Below, in pieces: positions 26,858 to 38,344 of a DNA stretch of 57,049 nt (position 1 is the first letter of the stretch; every line of letters begins with the position of its first letter). Location of the stretch: assembly GCA_001899585.1 (NCBI GenBank), contig MKWE01000009.1, forward strand, positions 133,291-190,339. The letters are read 5' to 3'. The translations under genes and the position numbers were made by a program. The notes beneath the pieces are model-generated. The model did no database searches. It was not told where the DNA came from and worked only from the letters and a program-made list of their open reading frames with translations. This stretch comes from Rhodospirillales bacterium 70-18. Lineage in GTDB: Bacteria > Pseudomonadota > Alphaproteobacteria > Acetobacterales > Acetobacteraceae.

Positions 26858-27229
26858 TCACAGCAGGCCGACCTGGGCGAACTTGCCCAGCAGGATATCC
26901 TCGTCGAACGGCTTCATGATGAATTCCTGCGCGCCCGAGGCGATCGCCTGCTCGATGAAGCTGATGTCGTTCTCGGTGGTGCAGAACAGCACCGGCGGCT
27001 GGTCCGGGCCGAACTCGGCACGCAGCGCCTGTAGGAACTCCAGGCCGTTCATCACCGGCATGTTCCAGTCCAGCAGCACGCAGTCGGGCATGTGGCGCTG
27101 GCAGGCGGCGAGCGCCACGCTGCCGTCCTCGGCCTCCTCCACCGCGAAGCCGCTGCCCTCCAGGATGCGGCGCGCCACCTTGCGCACCACGCGGCTGTCG
27201 TCCACCACCAGACAGGTGCGCATCGCCAT
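26858..27229 (-). CDS. cheY: Chemotaxis response regulator CheY
   Basis: This single-domain receiver of 123 residues has the acidic pair VVDDS (~9-13), the phospho-acceptor Asp in VLLDWNMPVMNG (~53-64), the switch Thr in FCTTEND and Lys in FIMKPFDE. Phosphorylated by CheA, it would act on the flagellar motor or on another output. The gap to cheW is three bases. Whether it is the motor-binding CheY or a phosphate sink cannot be told from this window. Confidence 0.93.
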   Translation of the reverse strand: MAMRTCLVVDDSRVVRKVARRILEGSGFAVEEAEDGSVALAACQRHMPDCVLLDWNMPVMNGLEFLQALRAEFGPDQPPVLFCTTENDISFIEQAIASGAQEFIMKPFDEDILLGKFAQVGLL

Positions 27230-27232
27230 CCC

Positions 27233-27715
27233 CTATGCCTGTGCCGAAAGGTCCAGCAGGCGGGCCACGTCCAGCACCACCAGCAGCCGGCCCTGCAGGC
27301 GGTGGATGCCGGCGCTGTAGGCGGCCCAGGCCGGCGGCAGAGTGGGCGGATTGCGCTCGAACGAGTGGGCCGGCAGGCTCATCACCTCGCTCACCTGGTC
27401 CACCAGCAGGGCGTACAGCTCACCGCCCTGCTCGGCCACCACCGACATGCGCGGCTGCCCGGCCGGGGCCGGCGGCAGGCGCAGGCGGCGGCGCAGGTCG
27501 ATGGCGGTGACGATGCGGCCGCGCAGGTTGAGGCTGCCGGCGATCTCGGGCGGTGCCAGCGGGATGCGGGTGATCGCCTGCTCGGCCAGGATGTCGCGCA
27601 CCCCCAGCACCGGCACGCCGCAGAGCTGGTCGGCGACCGTGAGGGTGACGAAGCCGTGCGCGTCCTCGGTCTGCTCGGCGGCGTTCGGGGCGCGTTCCAG
27701 GAGGGTGCTGCTCAT
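27233..27715 (-). CDS. cheW: Chemotaxis coupling protein CheW
   Basis: The 160-residue protein is a single CheW domain (about residues 20-155) that links chemoreceptors to CheA. The paired SH3-like barrels show LRGRIVTAIDLRRRL and VSEVMSLP as conserved blocks. It is 15 bases downstream of cheA and three bases upstream of cheY. Confidence 0.92.
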   Translation of the reverse strand: MSSTLLERAPNAAEQTEDAHGFVTLTVADQLCGVPVLGVRDILAEQAITRIPLAPPEIAGSLNLRGRIVTAIDLRRRLRLPPAPAGQPRMSVVAEQGGELYALLVDQVSEVMSLPAHSFERNPPTLPPAWAAYSAGIHRLQGRLLVVLDVARLLDLSAQA

Positions 27716-27730
27716 GTCCGGGTCCTCGAC

Positions 27731-30430
<2,700 letters not shown>

Positions 30431-30562
30431 CGCTCGCTCCGTGGCCCGGGAGGGAGGGCGCCGCATCCCGGCAGCGTGCCGGGGCGGCGCGAGGGCGGGC
30501 CGGAGGCGATGGTGCGGGGCGCGGACGAAGAAAGCGTAAAGGCGGCGGCGGAAAACGAGCGC

Positions 30563-31210
30563 CTATTGGCGCACCTCCAGGTCCAGCAACAACGGCGGCG
30601 CCGCTTCCGTGCCGGTGCCCAGCAGCACGGAGATGCGCAGGCCGCTGCATTGCGCCAGCAGCGCGGTCAGCGGTCCTTGCAAGGTGCGGGCGGTGGCCGC
30701 GCCATCTCGGTTGACCGCCTGCTCCGCCGCGTCGGGGTCGGCGAGGTATCCGATGAAGCCGGGCGGCCAGCCGGCGGTGTGGCCCTCGATCTGTACCATC
30801 ACCTGGCGGGTGCTGTCGCCGGAGAGTTGGATGGTGCCGCCGCCCGGCAGCGCCTCGGCCGCCAGCATGATCGCGTTCAGTACCAGTCGCGCCGCCGGGC
30901 CGGAGAAGGCCCGCTCGGCATGCAACTGCCCCAGGTCCAGCCGCAGGTTGCGCCCGGGCAGCCCGGCGGCCAACGCCGAGATCTCGTCCACCGCCATCGG
31001 TCCGGCGCCGCCGGCCCAGGCCGCGCGCAGCAGCTTCAGCCGCTGCCCCAGCACCACCGAGGCGTCGGCGGCCAGCGGCATGGCCTCGGCCGCGGCCTCG
31101 GGGTCTTCGTTGGCGATCTCCAGCGCACCCAGCAGGGTGTTGAGCGGGCCACTGAGGTCGTGGCACATCCGGGTGGCCAGAAGTTCAGCGAGACGCATCG
31201 GCGTGTTCAT
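30563..31210 (-). CDS. chpT: ChpT-like histidine phosphotransferase
   Basis: The 215-residue protein resembles ChpT, the dimeric phosphotransferase that passes phosphate from the CckA kinase to CtrA and CpdR in alphaproteobacteria. The phospho-His is in MCHDLSGPLN (His ~17), followed by a degenerate ATPase-like domain that lacks clear nucleotide-binding boxes, as in true ChpT. It starts the che operon, 132 bases before cheA. Its position here suggests that the CtrA-type relay and chemotaxis genes are co-regulated; the partner kinase and CtrA are not in the window. An HPt dedicated to the hybrid CheA receiver is the other possibility. Confidence 0.78.
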   Translation of the reverse strand: MNTPMRLAELLATRMCHDLSGPLNTLLGALEIANEDPEAAAEAMPLAADASVVLGQRLKLLRAAWAGGAGPMAVDEISALAAGLPGRNLRLDLGQLHAERAFSGPAARLVLNAIMLAAEALPGGGTIQLSGDSTRQVMVQIEGHTAGWPPGFIGYLADPDAAEQAVNRDGAATARTLQGPLTALLAQCSGLRISVLLGTGTEAAPPLLLDLEVRQ

Positions 31211-31290
31211 TCCAGGGCTACTCGTATACGTTGCGGGTGTCCTGGCGGATCGGAGACGACTCGCCGGCGGAAATGAGGCAATGCATTTGT

Positions 31291-31307
31291 CACGTAGAAT
31301 TTACGTG
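31291..31307. promoter_or_regulatory. Inverted repeat in the chpT/DUF3553 divergent promoter region
   Basis: CACGTA (31291-31296) and TACGTG (31302-31307) flank a GAATT centre. The site lies in an AT-richer patch 81 bases upstream of chpT and 125 bases upstream of the DUF3553 gene, a good place for a repressor or activator. The protein is unknown; no CtrA-type TTAA-N7-TTAA site is seen. Confidence 0.45.
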
Positions 31308-31431
31308 TTGCCGGCGCGGTATGTAAAGCTTTGTCTGCCGCGTCTGTGCATTTCCGGCGTCGGCGCCTCACTGCGGCTGTCCGATGCGCCCCGGTATGGA
31401 CCGGGATACGCAACGGACCAGGGAAGGCACC

Positions 31432-31602
31432 ATGGCGTCGTCGCTTGAGCCTGGCATGTGGGTGCGCCTTCCGGAACGACCGGACTGGGGGGAGGGACAG
31501 GTGCAGTCGGTCGTCGGCGACCGCATTACCGTCAACTTCGAGCACGCAGGCAAAATTCTCGTTAATTCCAAGGTGGTGACCCTCGAACCGACAGGGGAAT
31601 AG
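31432..31602 (+). CDS. DUF3553 family small protein
   Basis: From the ATG at 31432, preceded by GGGAAGG, the protein has 56 residues. Its pattern ([18 protein letters not shown], then [10 protein letters not shown]) is that of DUF3553, a small SH3-like domain typical of alphaproteobacteria. The function is unknown; the fold resembles domains that bind nucleic acid or protein. It is divergent from the che operon and 80 bases upstream of moaA. Confidence 0.8.
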   Translation: MASSLEPGMWVRLPERPDWGEGQVQSVVGDRITVNFEHAGKILVNSKVVTLEPTGE

Positions 31603-31682
31603 CTGCTTTTACGCGCCCCGCCCTTGCGCGGATCACCCGCAGCCACGAGATTGCGCTATATGCGTTGGAGAATAACCCTCAA

Positions 31683-32669
31683 ATGATCGATCCGTTCGGA
31701 CGCAGCATCACTTATCTGCGCGTGTCGGTCACCGACCGCTGCGACCTCCGCTGTGCCTATTGCATGGCCGAGGACATGACGTTCCTGCCCAAGGCCGAGA
31801 TCCTCTCGCTGGAGGAGTTGGACCGGCTCTGCGCCGCCTTCATCCGCCTGGGCACCACCAAAATCCGCATCACCGGCGGCGAACCGCTGGTCCGGCGCGA
31901 CGTGATGACGCTGTTCGCCAGCCTCGGTGCCCGCTTGGGCGGAGCGCTCGACGAGCTGACCGTCACCACCAACGGCACCCAGCTCGCCCGCCATGCCGAG
32001 GCGCTGGCCGCCGCCGGGGTGAAGCGCATCAACGTCAGCATGGACACGCTGGACCCGGCGAAGTTCGCCGCCATCACCCGCTGGGGCAAGCTCGACAAGA
32101 CGCTGGACGGCATTTTCGCGGCCAAGGCGGCGGGGCTGGCCATCAAGATCAACGCCGTCGCGCTGAAGGGCTTCAACGAGGACGAATACGACCGCATGCT
32201 GGCCTGGTGCGGCGAGCATGGCTTCGACCTCTGCCTGATCGAGACCATGCCGATGGGCGAGATCGACGCCGACCGCACCGACCAGTACCTGCCGCTGTCG
32301 CTGGTGCGCGCCCGGCTGCGCAAGGCCTGGACGCTGGAAGACACCGACTACGCCACCGGCGGCCCGGCGCGGTACTACAACGTCGCCGAGACCGGCCGGC
32401 GGATCGGCTTCATCACCCCGATGACCCATAATTTCTGCGAGAGCTGCAACCGCGTCCGGCTCACCTGCACCGGCACGCTCTACATGTGCCTGGGCCAGGA
32501 CGACGCCGCCGATTTCCGCCCGCTGCTGCGCGCCGGGGTGTCGGACGACGCCATCGATGCCGCCATCCACGCCGCCATCGCCCGCAAGCCCAAGGGGCAC
32601 GACTTCATCATCGATCGCCGCCATGGCGCCCCCGCGGTGGCGCGGCACATGAGCGTGACCGGAGGTTGA
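31683..32669 (+). CDS. moaA: GTP 3',8-cyclase MoaA (molybdenum cofactor step 1)
   Basis: This radical-SAM enzyme converts GTP to 3',8-cyclo-GTP in molybdopterin synthesis. The 328-residue protein has both iron-sulfur sites: CDLRCAYC near residues 20-27 and a C-terminal C-x2-C-x13-C (CESCNRV...CTG...YMC) near 253-270. It ends in Gly-Gly, which is essential in the family. The ATG at 31683 is preferred; a TTG at 31665 in frame lacks a ribosome site. No other moa or moe gene is adjacent. The DoxX gene downstream starts within its stop codon. Confidence 0.95.
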   Translation: MIDPFGRSITYLRVSVTDRCDLRCAYCMAEDMTFLPKAEILSLEELDRLCAAFIRLGTTKIRITGGEPLVRRDVMTLFASLGARLGGALDELTVTTNGTQLARHAEALAAAGVKRINVSMDTLDPAKFAAITRWGKLDKTLDGIFAAKAAGLAIKINAVALKGFNEDEYDRMLAWCGEHGFDLCLIETMPMGEIDADRTDQYLPLSLVRARLRKAWTLEDTDYATGGPARYYNVAETGRRIGFITPMTHNFCESCNRVRLTCTGTLYMCLGQDDAADFRPLLRAGVSDDAIDAAIHAAIARKPKGHDFIIDRRHGAPAVARHMSVTGG

Positions 32670-33067
32670 GGGCCGGGGCACGTATCGAGGCGCGCCTGGC
32701 CCGGCTGGCGCCCCATGCGCTCGCCGCGCTGCGCATCATGACAGCCCTGCTGTTCATGCAGCACGGGCTGTCCAAGCTGTTCGGCTTTCCGGCCCACAGC
32801 CCCGGCGGCTTCCGCCTCGCCTCGCAGATCGGCGCGGCCGGCGTGCTGGAAGCCGCCGGCGGCGCGCTGGTGCTGCTGGGCCTGCAGACCCGCCTGGTTG
32901 CCTTCCTCCTGTCCGGCGAGATGGCGATCGCCTATTTCCGCGCCCATGCGCCGCGCGGGCTGTACCCAATCCTCAACGGCGGCGAGCCGGCGATCCTGTT
33001 CTGCTTCGTGTTCCTCTATCTGGTGTTCGCCGGCGGCGGCGCCTGGAGCCTCGACCGCCGGCGCTGA
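32666..33067 (+). CDS. DoxX-family membrane protein
   Basis: This four-helix membrane protein of about 133 residues has the family blocks [15 protein letters not shown] (residues ~27-41) and [15 protein letters not shown]. The proposed start is a TTG at 32666 that overlaps the moaA stop (TTGA), with GGAGG immediately before it; the first internal ATG (32738) would cut into the first helix. Spacing of the ribosome site is too tight for efficient independent initiation, so it may rely on coupling to moaA. Family members are of unsettled redox-related function. Confidence 0.75.
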   Translation: MRAGARIEARLARLAPHALAALRIMTALLFMQHGLSKLFGFPAHSPGGFRLASQIGAAGVLEAAGGALVLLGLQTRLVAFLLSGEMAIAYFRAHAPRGLYPILNGGEPAILFCFVFLYLVFAGGGAWSLDRRR

Positions 33068-33187
33068 CCGCCCGGCTCGCCCGGGGGGCACCCTTGACGA
33101 TCGCGCGTCGATACGACACCCAAGGCCTGCGGAGAGCCGAAGGGGCGGCTCCCGAACGTCCCGTCAAGACCCCGCAGGAAAATCGAC

Positions 33188-34423
33188 ATGCTGTTCTCTC
33201 GCCGCAACCTGCTGGCCGGGGCCGCGCTGGCCACGGCCGCCGCGCCGCTGCGCCCTGCCCGCGCCCAGGCCGACAACATCATCCGGATCGGCGTGCTGAC
33301 CGATCTGTCCGGCCAGTACCGCGACAATTCGGGCCCCACCACCGTGCTGGCGGCGCATCAGGCGGTGGAGGATTTCCGGCCGGAGCAGCACGGCTTCAAG
33401 GTCGAGATCGTCGCCGCCGACCATCAGCAGAAGCCGGATGTCGCCTCGGCGATCGCACGGCAATGGTATGACCGGGAGGGTGTGGATGCGGTCGCCGACC
33501 TGAACAACACGGCGATCGCCCTGGCCGTGAACACCGTCTCGACCGAAAAGGACAAGGCCCAGTTGAACACCGGCCCCGCCTCGGCCGACCTGACGGGCAA
33601 GTTCTGCAACCCGAACATGGTGCATTTCTCGCCCGACACCTGGTGCTTCTCGCACTCCACCGGCGGCGCCGTGCTGAAGCAGGGCGGCGACAGCTGGTTC
33701 CTGATCGTGGCGGATTATACGTTCGGCCACGCGCTGCAGCGCGATATCTCCGACCTCATCACCAAGGGCGGCGGCAAGGTGGTCGGCGCCGCGCGCTATC
33801 CGTTCCCCGGCACCACCGACTTTTCCTCCTACCTGGTCTCCGCGCAGGCCTCGGGCGCGAAGGTGTTGGGGCTGTGCAACACCGGCGGCGACATGGAGAA
33901 CTGCGTCAAGCAGGCACGCGAGTTCGGCCTGAGCCAGAGCGGCATGCGCGTGGCGGCGCTGCTCGGCTTCGTGACCGAGATCCATTCGATGGGCCTGGAG
34001 GTGGCGCAGGGGCTGCTGGTGTCGGACACGTTCTACTGGGACATGAACGAACGCACCCGCGCCTTCACCAAGCGCTTCCTGCCGAAGACGCCGACCAACT
34101 ACCCGAGCAGCCTACATGCGAGTTGCTATGCCGGCGTCACCCACTACCTGAAGGCGGTGGCCAAGATCGGCGTGCCGGCCGCGCGCAAATCCGGCCGTGC
34201 CGCCATCGCGGCGATGAAGGAGATGCCGACCGACGACGACTGCTTCGGCGCGCAGAAGATCCGCGCCGACGGCCGCTTCGTCACCCCGGTGTTCCTGCTG
34301 GAGACGAAAACGCCGGCCGAGAGCAAAATGCCGTGGGACGTGCTGAAGGTCGTCTCCACCACCCCGGCGGATGCGGCGTTCCGGCCGCTGTCCGACCAGG
34401 CGTGCAAGATGGCCGCCGGCTGA
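33188..34423 (+). CDS. ABC substrate-binding protein, branched-chain amino acid (LivJ) type
   Basis: The 411-residue periplasmic-binding protein has a twin-arginine-like signal (FSRRNLLAGAALATAAAP, residues 3-20) and the type I fold of Liv/urea/aromatic-acid binders (IRIGVLTDLSGQYRDNSGP at ~32-50). No permease or ATPase is adjacent, so it is an orphan here. Relatives of this kind in alphaproteobacteria occur in large numbers and bind diverse organic acids. It ends before a strong bidirectional terminator and faces hyuA. Confidence 0.88.
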   Translation: MLFSRRNLLAGAALATAAAPLRPARAQADNIIRIGVLTDLSGQYRDNSGPTTVLAAHQAVEDFRPEQHGFKVEIVAADHQQKPDVASAIARQWYDREGVDAVADLNNTAIALAVNTVSTEKDKAQLNTGPASADLTGKFCNPNMVHFSPDTWCFSHSTGGAVLKQGGDSWFLIVADYTFGHALQRDISDLITKGGGKVVGAARYPFPGTTDFSSYLVSAQASGAKVLGLCNTGGDMENCVKQAREFGLSQSGMRVAALLGFVTEIHSMGLEVAQGLLVSDTFYWDMNERTRAFTKRFLPKTPTNYPSSLHASCYAGVTHYLKAVAKIGVPAARKSGRAAIAAMKEMPTDDDCFGAQKIRADGRFVTPVFLLETKTPAESKMPWDVLKVVSTTPADAAFRPLSDQACKMAAG

Positions 34424-34437
34424 GCGGCGGGGCCTTG

Positions 34438-34476
34438 CCCGCACCCGCCGGTGGCCGAGGCCCTGGCGGGTGCGGG
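34438..34476. terminator. Bidirectional terminator hairpin between convergent genes
   Basis: CCCGCACCCGCC (34438-34449) and GGCGGGTGCGGG (34465-34476) pair perfectly over 12 bases. The 15-base loop contains an inner GGCC-GA-GGCC. It sits between the convergent binding-protein and hyuA genes and can serve both. The lack of T-tracts is usual in such GC-rich genomes. Confidence 0.75.
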
Positions 34477-34521
34477 TGAGCCCGGCCCGCCTGCTACCGG
34501 CCTGCCTGCGACCGGCTCGCG

Positions 34522-36555
34522 CTACCCGCCAACCGTCACATCCAGCCAGCCCCGTGCGTCGAGCCGGGCCTGGTCGCCGTCGCGCAGCAGGACGGTGGTG
34601 GTGTCCGATTCGATGATCGCCGGCCCGGCCACGGCCGCCCCCGGCGCCAGCCCGGCGAAACCGTGCACCGGCACCTGCCGCCAGCCGTCCAGGAACACCC
34701 GGCGCCGCCCGGCCGGTGCGGCGGCATCGCCCGCCGGCGGCCGGGCGGCCAGCGCCGGCAGCCGGCCGACCACCGAGACGCGGGCATTGACCAGCACCGG
34801 CGCGCGGTCACGCAGCGCGTAGGTGAACAGCGCCTCGTGCCGGTCGTGGAAGAAGCCCGCCAGCCGCGCGGCGGCGTCCGGCGCCGCGAGATCCTCGGGC
34901 GCGAAGGGCACCGCCACCTCGCTGACCTGCTCGCCGTAGCGCATGTCGGCGGACAGCCTGGTTTCAAGGTCGGCGCCGAACCAGCGCAGCCGGTCGCGCC
35001 CTTCCTCCAGCATGGCCGCCACCGCCGCGCGTAGGCCGGCCACGTCGATCGCGCCGCCCTGCGACAGGCTGCGCATCAGCTCCACCCGCAGATCGGTGTT
35101 CAGCATCCCCCAGGCCGACAGCACCGCCGCCTGCACCGGCACCACCACGCGCGTCATGCCCAGCGCCGCGGCCACCGCGGTGGCATGCAGCCCGGCGGCG
35201 CCGCCGAAGGAGAGCAGGCTGAACCGGCGCGGATCGACGCCGCGCCGCACCGTGGCCACCCGCAGCCCGTCGGCCATGCGGGCATTGACCAGCCGGTGGA
35301 TGCCGGCCGCCGCCTCCACCGCGCCCAGCCCCAGCGGCGCGCCCAGCGCGGCCACGGCGGCCTCGGCGGCCGCGGCATCCAGCCGGCGGCGCCCGCCCAG
35401 GAAGGCGGCGGGGTCCAGGTAGCCCAGCACCAGGTTGGCGTCGGTCACCGTGGCATGGGTGCCGCCGGCGCCGTAGCAGGCCGGGCCGGGCACCGCGCCG
35501 GCGCTCTGCGGCCCCACCTGCATCAGCCCGGAGCGCGCCTGGTGGCCGATCGAGCCGCCGCCTGCGCCCAGCGTCACGATGTCCAGGCTCGGCAGCGCGA
35601 TCCGCGCGTCGCCGACGCCGCGTGCCGCCGACAGGAAGGGCTGGCCGCCGCGCACCAGCGCGATGTCGGTGCTGGTGCCGCCCATGTCCAGGCCGATCAG
35701 GTCCTCGCCCGCGCCCTGGCGGGCCAGCGCCACCAGCGCCGCCACGCCGCCGGCCGGGCCGGAGAGCGCGGTGCCGGCGGCCAGCCGCACCGCCTCGGCC
35801 ACCGAGGCGACGCCGCCATGCGAGAGCATGATGAACAGCGGCCCGGCGAACCCCGCCTCGGCCAGCCGGCCTTGCAGCCGCTCCAGATAGGCGCGCACCA
35901 GCGGCCCCACCAGCGCGTTGGCGACGGTGGTGGAAAACCGCTCGAACTCCCTGATTTCCGGCAGCACGTCGGCCGAGGCGGTGACGAAGGCGGCGGGCAG
36001 GCGGGCGCGCGCGGCGGCGGCGGCCTGCTGCTCGTGCGCCGGGTTGCGCCAGGAATGCAGGAAGCAGATGGCGACCGACTGCACCCCCTCGGCCGCCAGC
36101 GCGTCCAGCGCGGCGTCCAGCGAGGCGGGGTCCAGCGGGGTTTCGGCGCTGCCGTCCGCGCGCATGCGCTCGCGCACCGCCAGTCTCTGGGCGCGCGGCA
36201 CCAGGGCCGGCGGCGGCGTGGTGCGCAGGTCGTAGCGGTCCGGCTTCAGCCCCTCGCGCATCTCGATCACGTCGCGGTGGCCGGCGGTGGTCAGCATGCC
36301 GGTGCGCGCGCCCTTGCCTTCCAGCAGGGCGTTGGTGGCCACCGTGGTGCCGTGCACCACCCGCGCGGTTGCGGCCAGCAGCGCCGGCAGCGCCAGCCCC
36401 AGCCGCTCGGCCAGCAGTTCCAGCCCGCGCATCACCCCCTCGGACTGGTCGGCCGGCGTGCTGGCGGCCTTGGCGATGGTGATGGCGCCGTCCGGCCCGA
36501 TGCCCACCACATCGGTGAAGGTGCCGCCGACATCGATGCCGATCGCGTAGCTCAC
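34522..36555 (-). CDS. hyuA: Hydantoinase A / 5-oxoprolinase-type ATPase subunit
   Basis: This 677-residue subunit of ATP-dependent N-methylhydantoinase/5-oxoprolinase-type amidohydrolases has the sugar-kinase-like ATPase fold. N-terminal phosphate-binding IGIDVGGTFTDVV is at ~5-17, HGTTVATNALLEGKGA at ~69-84 and DMGGTSTDIAL near ~285-295. The start is a GTG at 36555 that overlaps the hyuB stop (GTGA). With HyuB it would open a cyclic amide (hydantoin, 5-oxoproline or similar). Acetone-carboxylase-type relatives are excluded by the two-gene layout and sizes, but the exact substrate is open. Confidence 0.9.
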   Translation of the reverse strand: MSYAIGIDVGGTFTDVVGIGPDGAITIAKAASTPADQSEGVMRGLELLAERLGLALPALLAATARVVHGTTVATNALLEGKGARTGMLTTAGHRDVIEMREGLKPDRYDLRTTPPPALVPRAQRLAVRERMRADGSAETPLDPASLDAALDALAAEGVQSVAICFLHSWRNPAHEQQAAAAARARLPAAFVTASADVLPEIREFERFSTTVANALVGPLVRAYLERLQGRLAEAGFAGPLFIMLSHGGVASVAEAVRLAAGTALSGPAGGVAALVALARQGAGEDLIGLDMGGTSTDIALVRGGQPFLSAARGVGDARIALPSLDIVTLGAGGGSIGHQARSGLMQVGPQSAGAVPGPACYGAGGTHATVTDANLVLGYLDPAAFLGGRRRLDAAAAEAAVAALGAPLGLGAVEAAAGIHRLVNARMADGLRVATVRRGVDPRRFSLLSFGGAAGLHATAVAAALGMTRVVVPVQAAVLSAWGMLNTDLRVELMRSLSQGGAIDVAGLRAAVAAMLEEGRDRLRWFGADLETRLSADMRYGEQVSEVAVPFAPEDLAAPDAAARLAGFFHDRHEALFTYALRDRAPVLVNARVSVVGRLPALAARPPAGDAAAPAGRRRVFLDGWRQVPVHGFAGLAPGAAVAGPAIIESDTTTVLLRDGDQARLDARGWLDVTVGG

Positions 36556-38141
36556 GCCCCGCCCTCCGCGCCCCAGCCGCCGCCGCCGCCGGCGAGCACG
36601 TGCAGCCGCGAGCCGGGCGCCACCGCGATGCCGACCTCCTTGGTTTTCAGCACCCGGGCCGTGCCGTCCGGCGCGTGCAGCGTGTAGCGGTGCACCGCCC
36701 CGTCGCCGCCGCCCAGCATGCCGCGCGCGCCATGGCGCACGCCGTCGCCGGCGGTGTTGGCGGTGGCCGGGCCGGCGGTGTCGATGCGCAGCCACATCGC
36801 GCCGCCGTCGCCGCCCCGGTGGCGGCCGGCGCCGCCGGAGCCGAGGTTGAACTCGTGGCTCTCGAACACCAGCGGAAACCGCGCCTCGGCCACCTCGATG
36901 CTGCCGAATTTCAGCCCGCCGGCGGTGTGCCATTCGCCGGAATTGTGCCAGCCATCGCCGGCGATGGAGGCGCCGCCGCCCGGCCGGGCATGGAACATGT
37001 GCCAGATGAAGCGCCGCCCGTCGCGCCCGTCCCGCCCCTCGATCGCCACCCGGAAGCGCCGGCCCCAGCCGCCCATCACCCGGTCCGGGCAGGCGGCGGA
37101 GAGGGCGACGATGATCGCCTCCACGATCTCGTCCGAGCAGTGGCTGGTGCACATGGTCACCGGCGCGCCCTCCCGCGCCCAGACAACGGTGCCTTCACGC
37201 GCAATCACGCGCAAAGGACGGAAGGCGCCGGCGTTTCTGGCGCAATCCGGGTCCAGAAGGAAGGCAAACGCCATCGCCACGGCCGATTGCATGTTGGCAT
37301 GCGAGGAGTTGATGAAGCCGATCACCTGCGGGTCGGACTCGGTGAGGTCCACGGTCAGGTCGCTGCCGGCCACGGTGACGGTGGCGTGCACGGTCACGTT
37401 CTCGATGCCGTGGCCGTCGTCGTCCAGCACCGCCGCACCGGTGTAGGTGCCGTCCTGCCAACTGGCGACGACGGCGCGGGCGTGGTGTTCGGCGCCGTCC
37501 AGCATCGCCTCCACCGCGGCCAGCAGCGTGGCCGCGCCGAATTCCGCCGCCGCCGCGTCCAGCCGCTTCTGCCCCAGCCGCGCGGCGCCGACCATGGCCG
37601 CGAGGTCGCCGCGAAAATCCTGCGGCAGGCGCACATTGGCGGCCAGCATGCGCACCAGGTCCTCGCGCACCACGCCGCGCTCGGTCAGCAGGATCGGCGG
37701 GATGCGCAGGCCCTCCTGCCAGATCTCGGTCGCCCCGGGGTTGTAGCCGCCCATCGTGGCGCCGCCGATATCGGACTGGTGGGCGCGGACCACCGACCAG
37801 AAGGCCAGCCCGCCGCCCGCGAACACCGGCACGAAGGCGGTGAGGTCGGGCAGGTGGCTGCCGCCGAAATACGGGTCGTTCAGCAGGTACACGTCGTCCG
37901 GCGCCGGGCTGGGAAAGGCTTCCATCAGCGCCCGCACCGCCCAGGGCAGGGCGCCGACATGCACCGGGATGTGGTCGGCCTGTGCTACCAGCCGCGCCTG
38001 CGCGTCGATCAGCCCGATGGAGAAATCGCGCGAGGAGTTGAGGATCTGCGAGTAGGAGGTGCGCAGCATCGCCTCGCCCATCTCCTCGGCGATGGCGTTG
38101 AGGCGGTTCTGCAGCACGGCGACGGTCACTGGGTCGATCAT
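36552..38141 (-). CDS. hyuB: Hydantoinase B / 5-oxoprolinase-type catalytic subunit
   Basis: The 529-residue partner of HyuA begins MIDPVTVAVLQNRLNAIAEEMG, the standard HyuB start. Its conserved blocks include RDFSIGLID (~38-46), DVYLLNDPYFGGSHLPD (~82-98) and GGAGRHRGGDG (~435-445). I use the ATG at 38141; the frame stays open upstream for 37 codons, but those codons are translated repeat-element sequence and not family-like. It is the first gene of the hyuBA pair and divergent from a zinc alcohol dehydrogenase, with element copy B between the two. Confidence 0.92.
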   Translation of the reverse strand: MIDPVTVAVLQNRLNAIAEEMGEAMLRTSYSQILNSSRDFSIGLIDAQARLVAQADHIPVHVGALPWAVRALMEAFPSPAPDDVYLLNDPYFGGSHLPDLTAFVPVFAGGGLAFWSVVRAHQSDIGGATMGGYNPGATEIWQEGLRIPPILLTERGVVREDLVRMLAANVRLPQDFRGDLAAMVGAARLGQKRLDAAAAEFGAATLLAAVEAMLDGAEHHARAVVASWQDGTYTGAAVLDDDGHGIENVTVHATVTVAGSDLTVDLTESDPQVIGFINSSHANMQSAVAMAFAFLLDPDCARNAGAFRPLRVIAREGTVVWAREGAPVTMCTSHCSDEIVEAIIVALSAACPDRVMGGWGRRFRVAIEGRDGRDGRRFIWHMFHARPGGGASIAGDGWHNSGEWHTAGGLKFGSIEVAEARFPLVFESHEFNLGSGGAGRHRGGDGGAMWLRIDTAGPATANTAGDGVRHGARGMLGGGDGAVHRYTLHAPDGTARVLKTKEVGIAVAPGSRLHVLAGGGGGWGAEGGA

Positions 38142-38186
38142 TCCCGCATCGTGCCAGCGACCCGCCGCCGCCGCCAAGGCCCTGGC

Positions 38187-38276
38187 CGAACGAATGAAAG
38201 TTTTTTGGTTCTTTTTTTCAAAAAAGAACAAGCCTTCTTTGTTTGAAAACAAAGAAGCAGAAAAACTTCATCCGTT
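38187..38276. repeat. AT-rich hairpin element, copy B (type 1 reversed + type 2)
   Basis: A type 1 half-unit on the minus strand (38189-38229) is followed four bases on by a type 2 half-unit on the plus strand. The type 2 hairpin pairs CTTCTTTGTTT (38234-38244) with AAACAAAGAAG (38247-38257), and its tail ends near 38276. The two shared tails point outward. The element lies between divergent hyuB and the alcohol dehydrogenase gene, 46 bases upstream of the hyuB start, so it must lie within the promoter/leader zone. Confidence 0.88.
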
Positions 38277-38344
38277 TCGGGTGGGCTGGACGCGGGCGGG
38301 CCGGCGTTGGAAGCTGGCATCAACAATCTTGGGAGCGGATGGAC

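Noticed and set aside
31211-31431. CtrA binding site upstream of chpT
   Set aside because: No TTAA-N7-TTAA match was found, only an unrelated CACGTA/TACGTG inverted repeat.
38142-38252. N-terminal extension of HyuB (rich in Phe and Lys)
   Set aside because: The extra 37 codons are translated repeat element B; family members begin at MIDPVTV.
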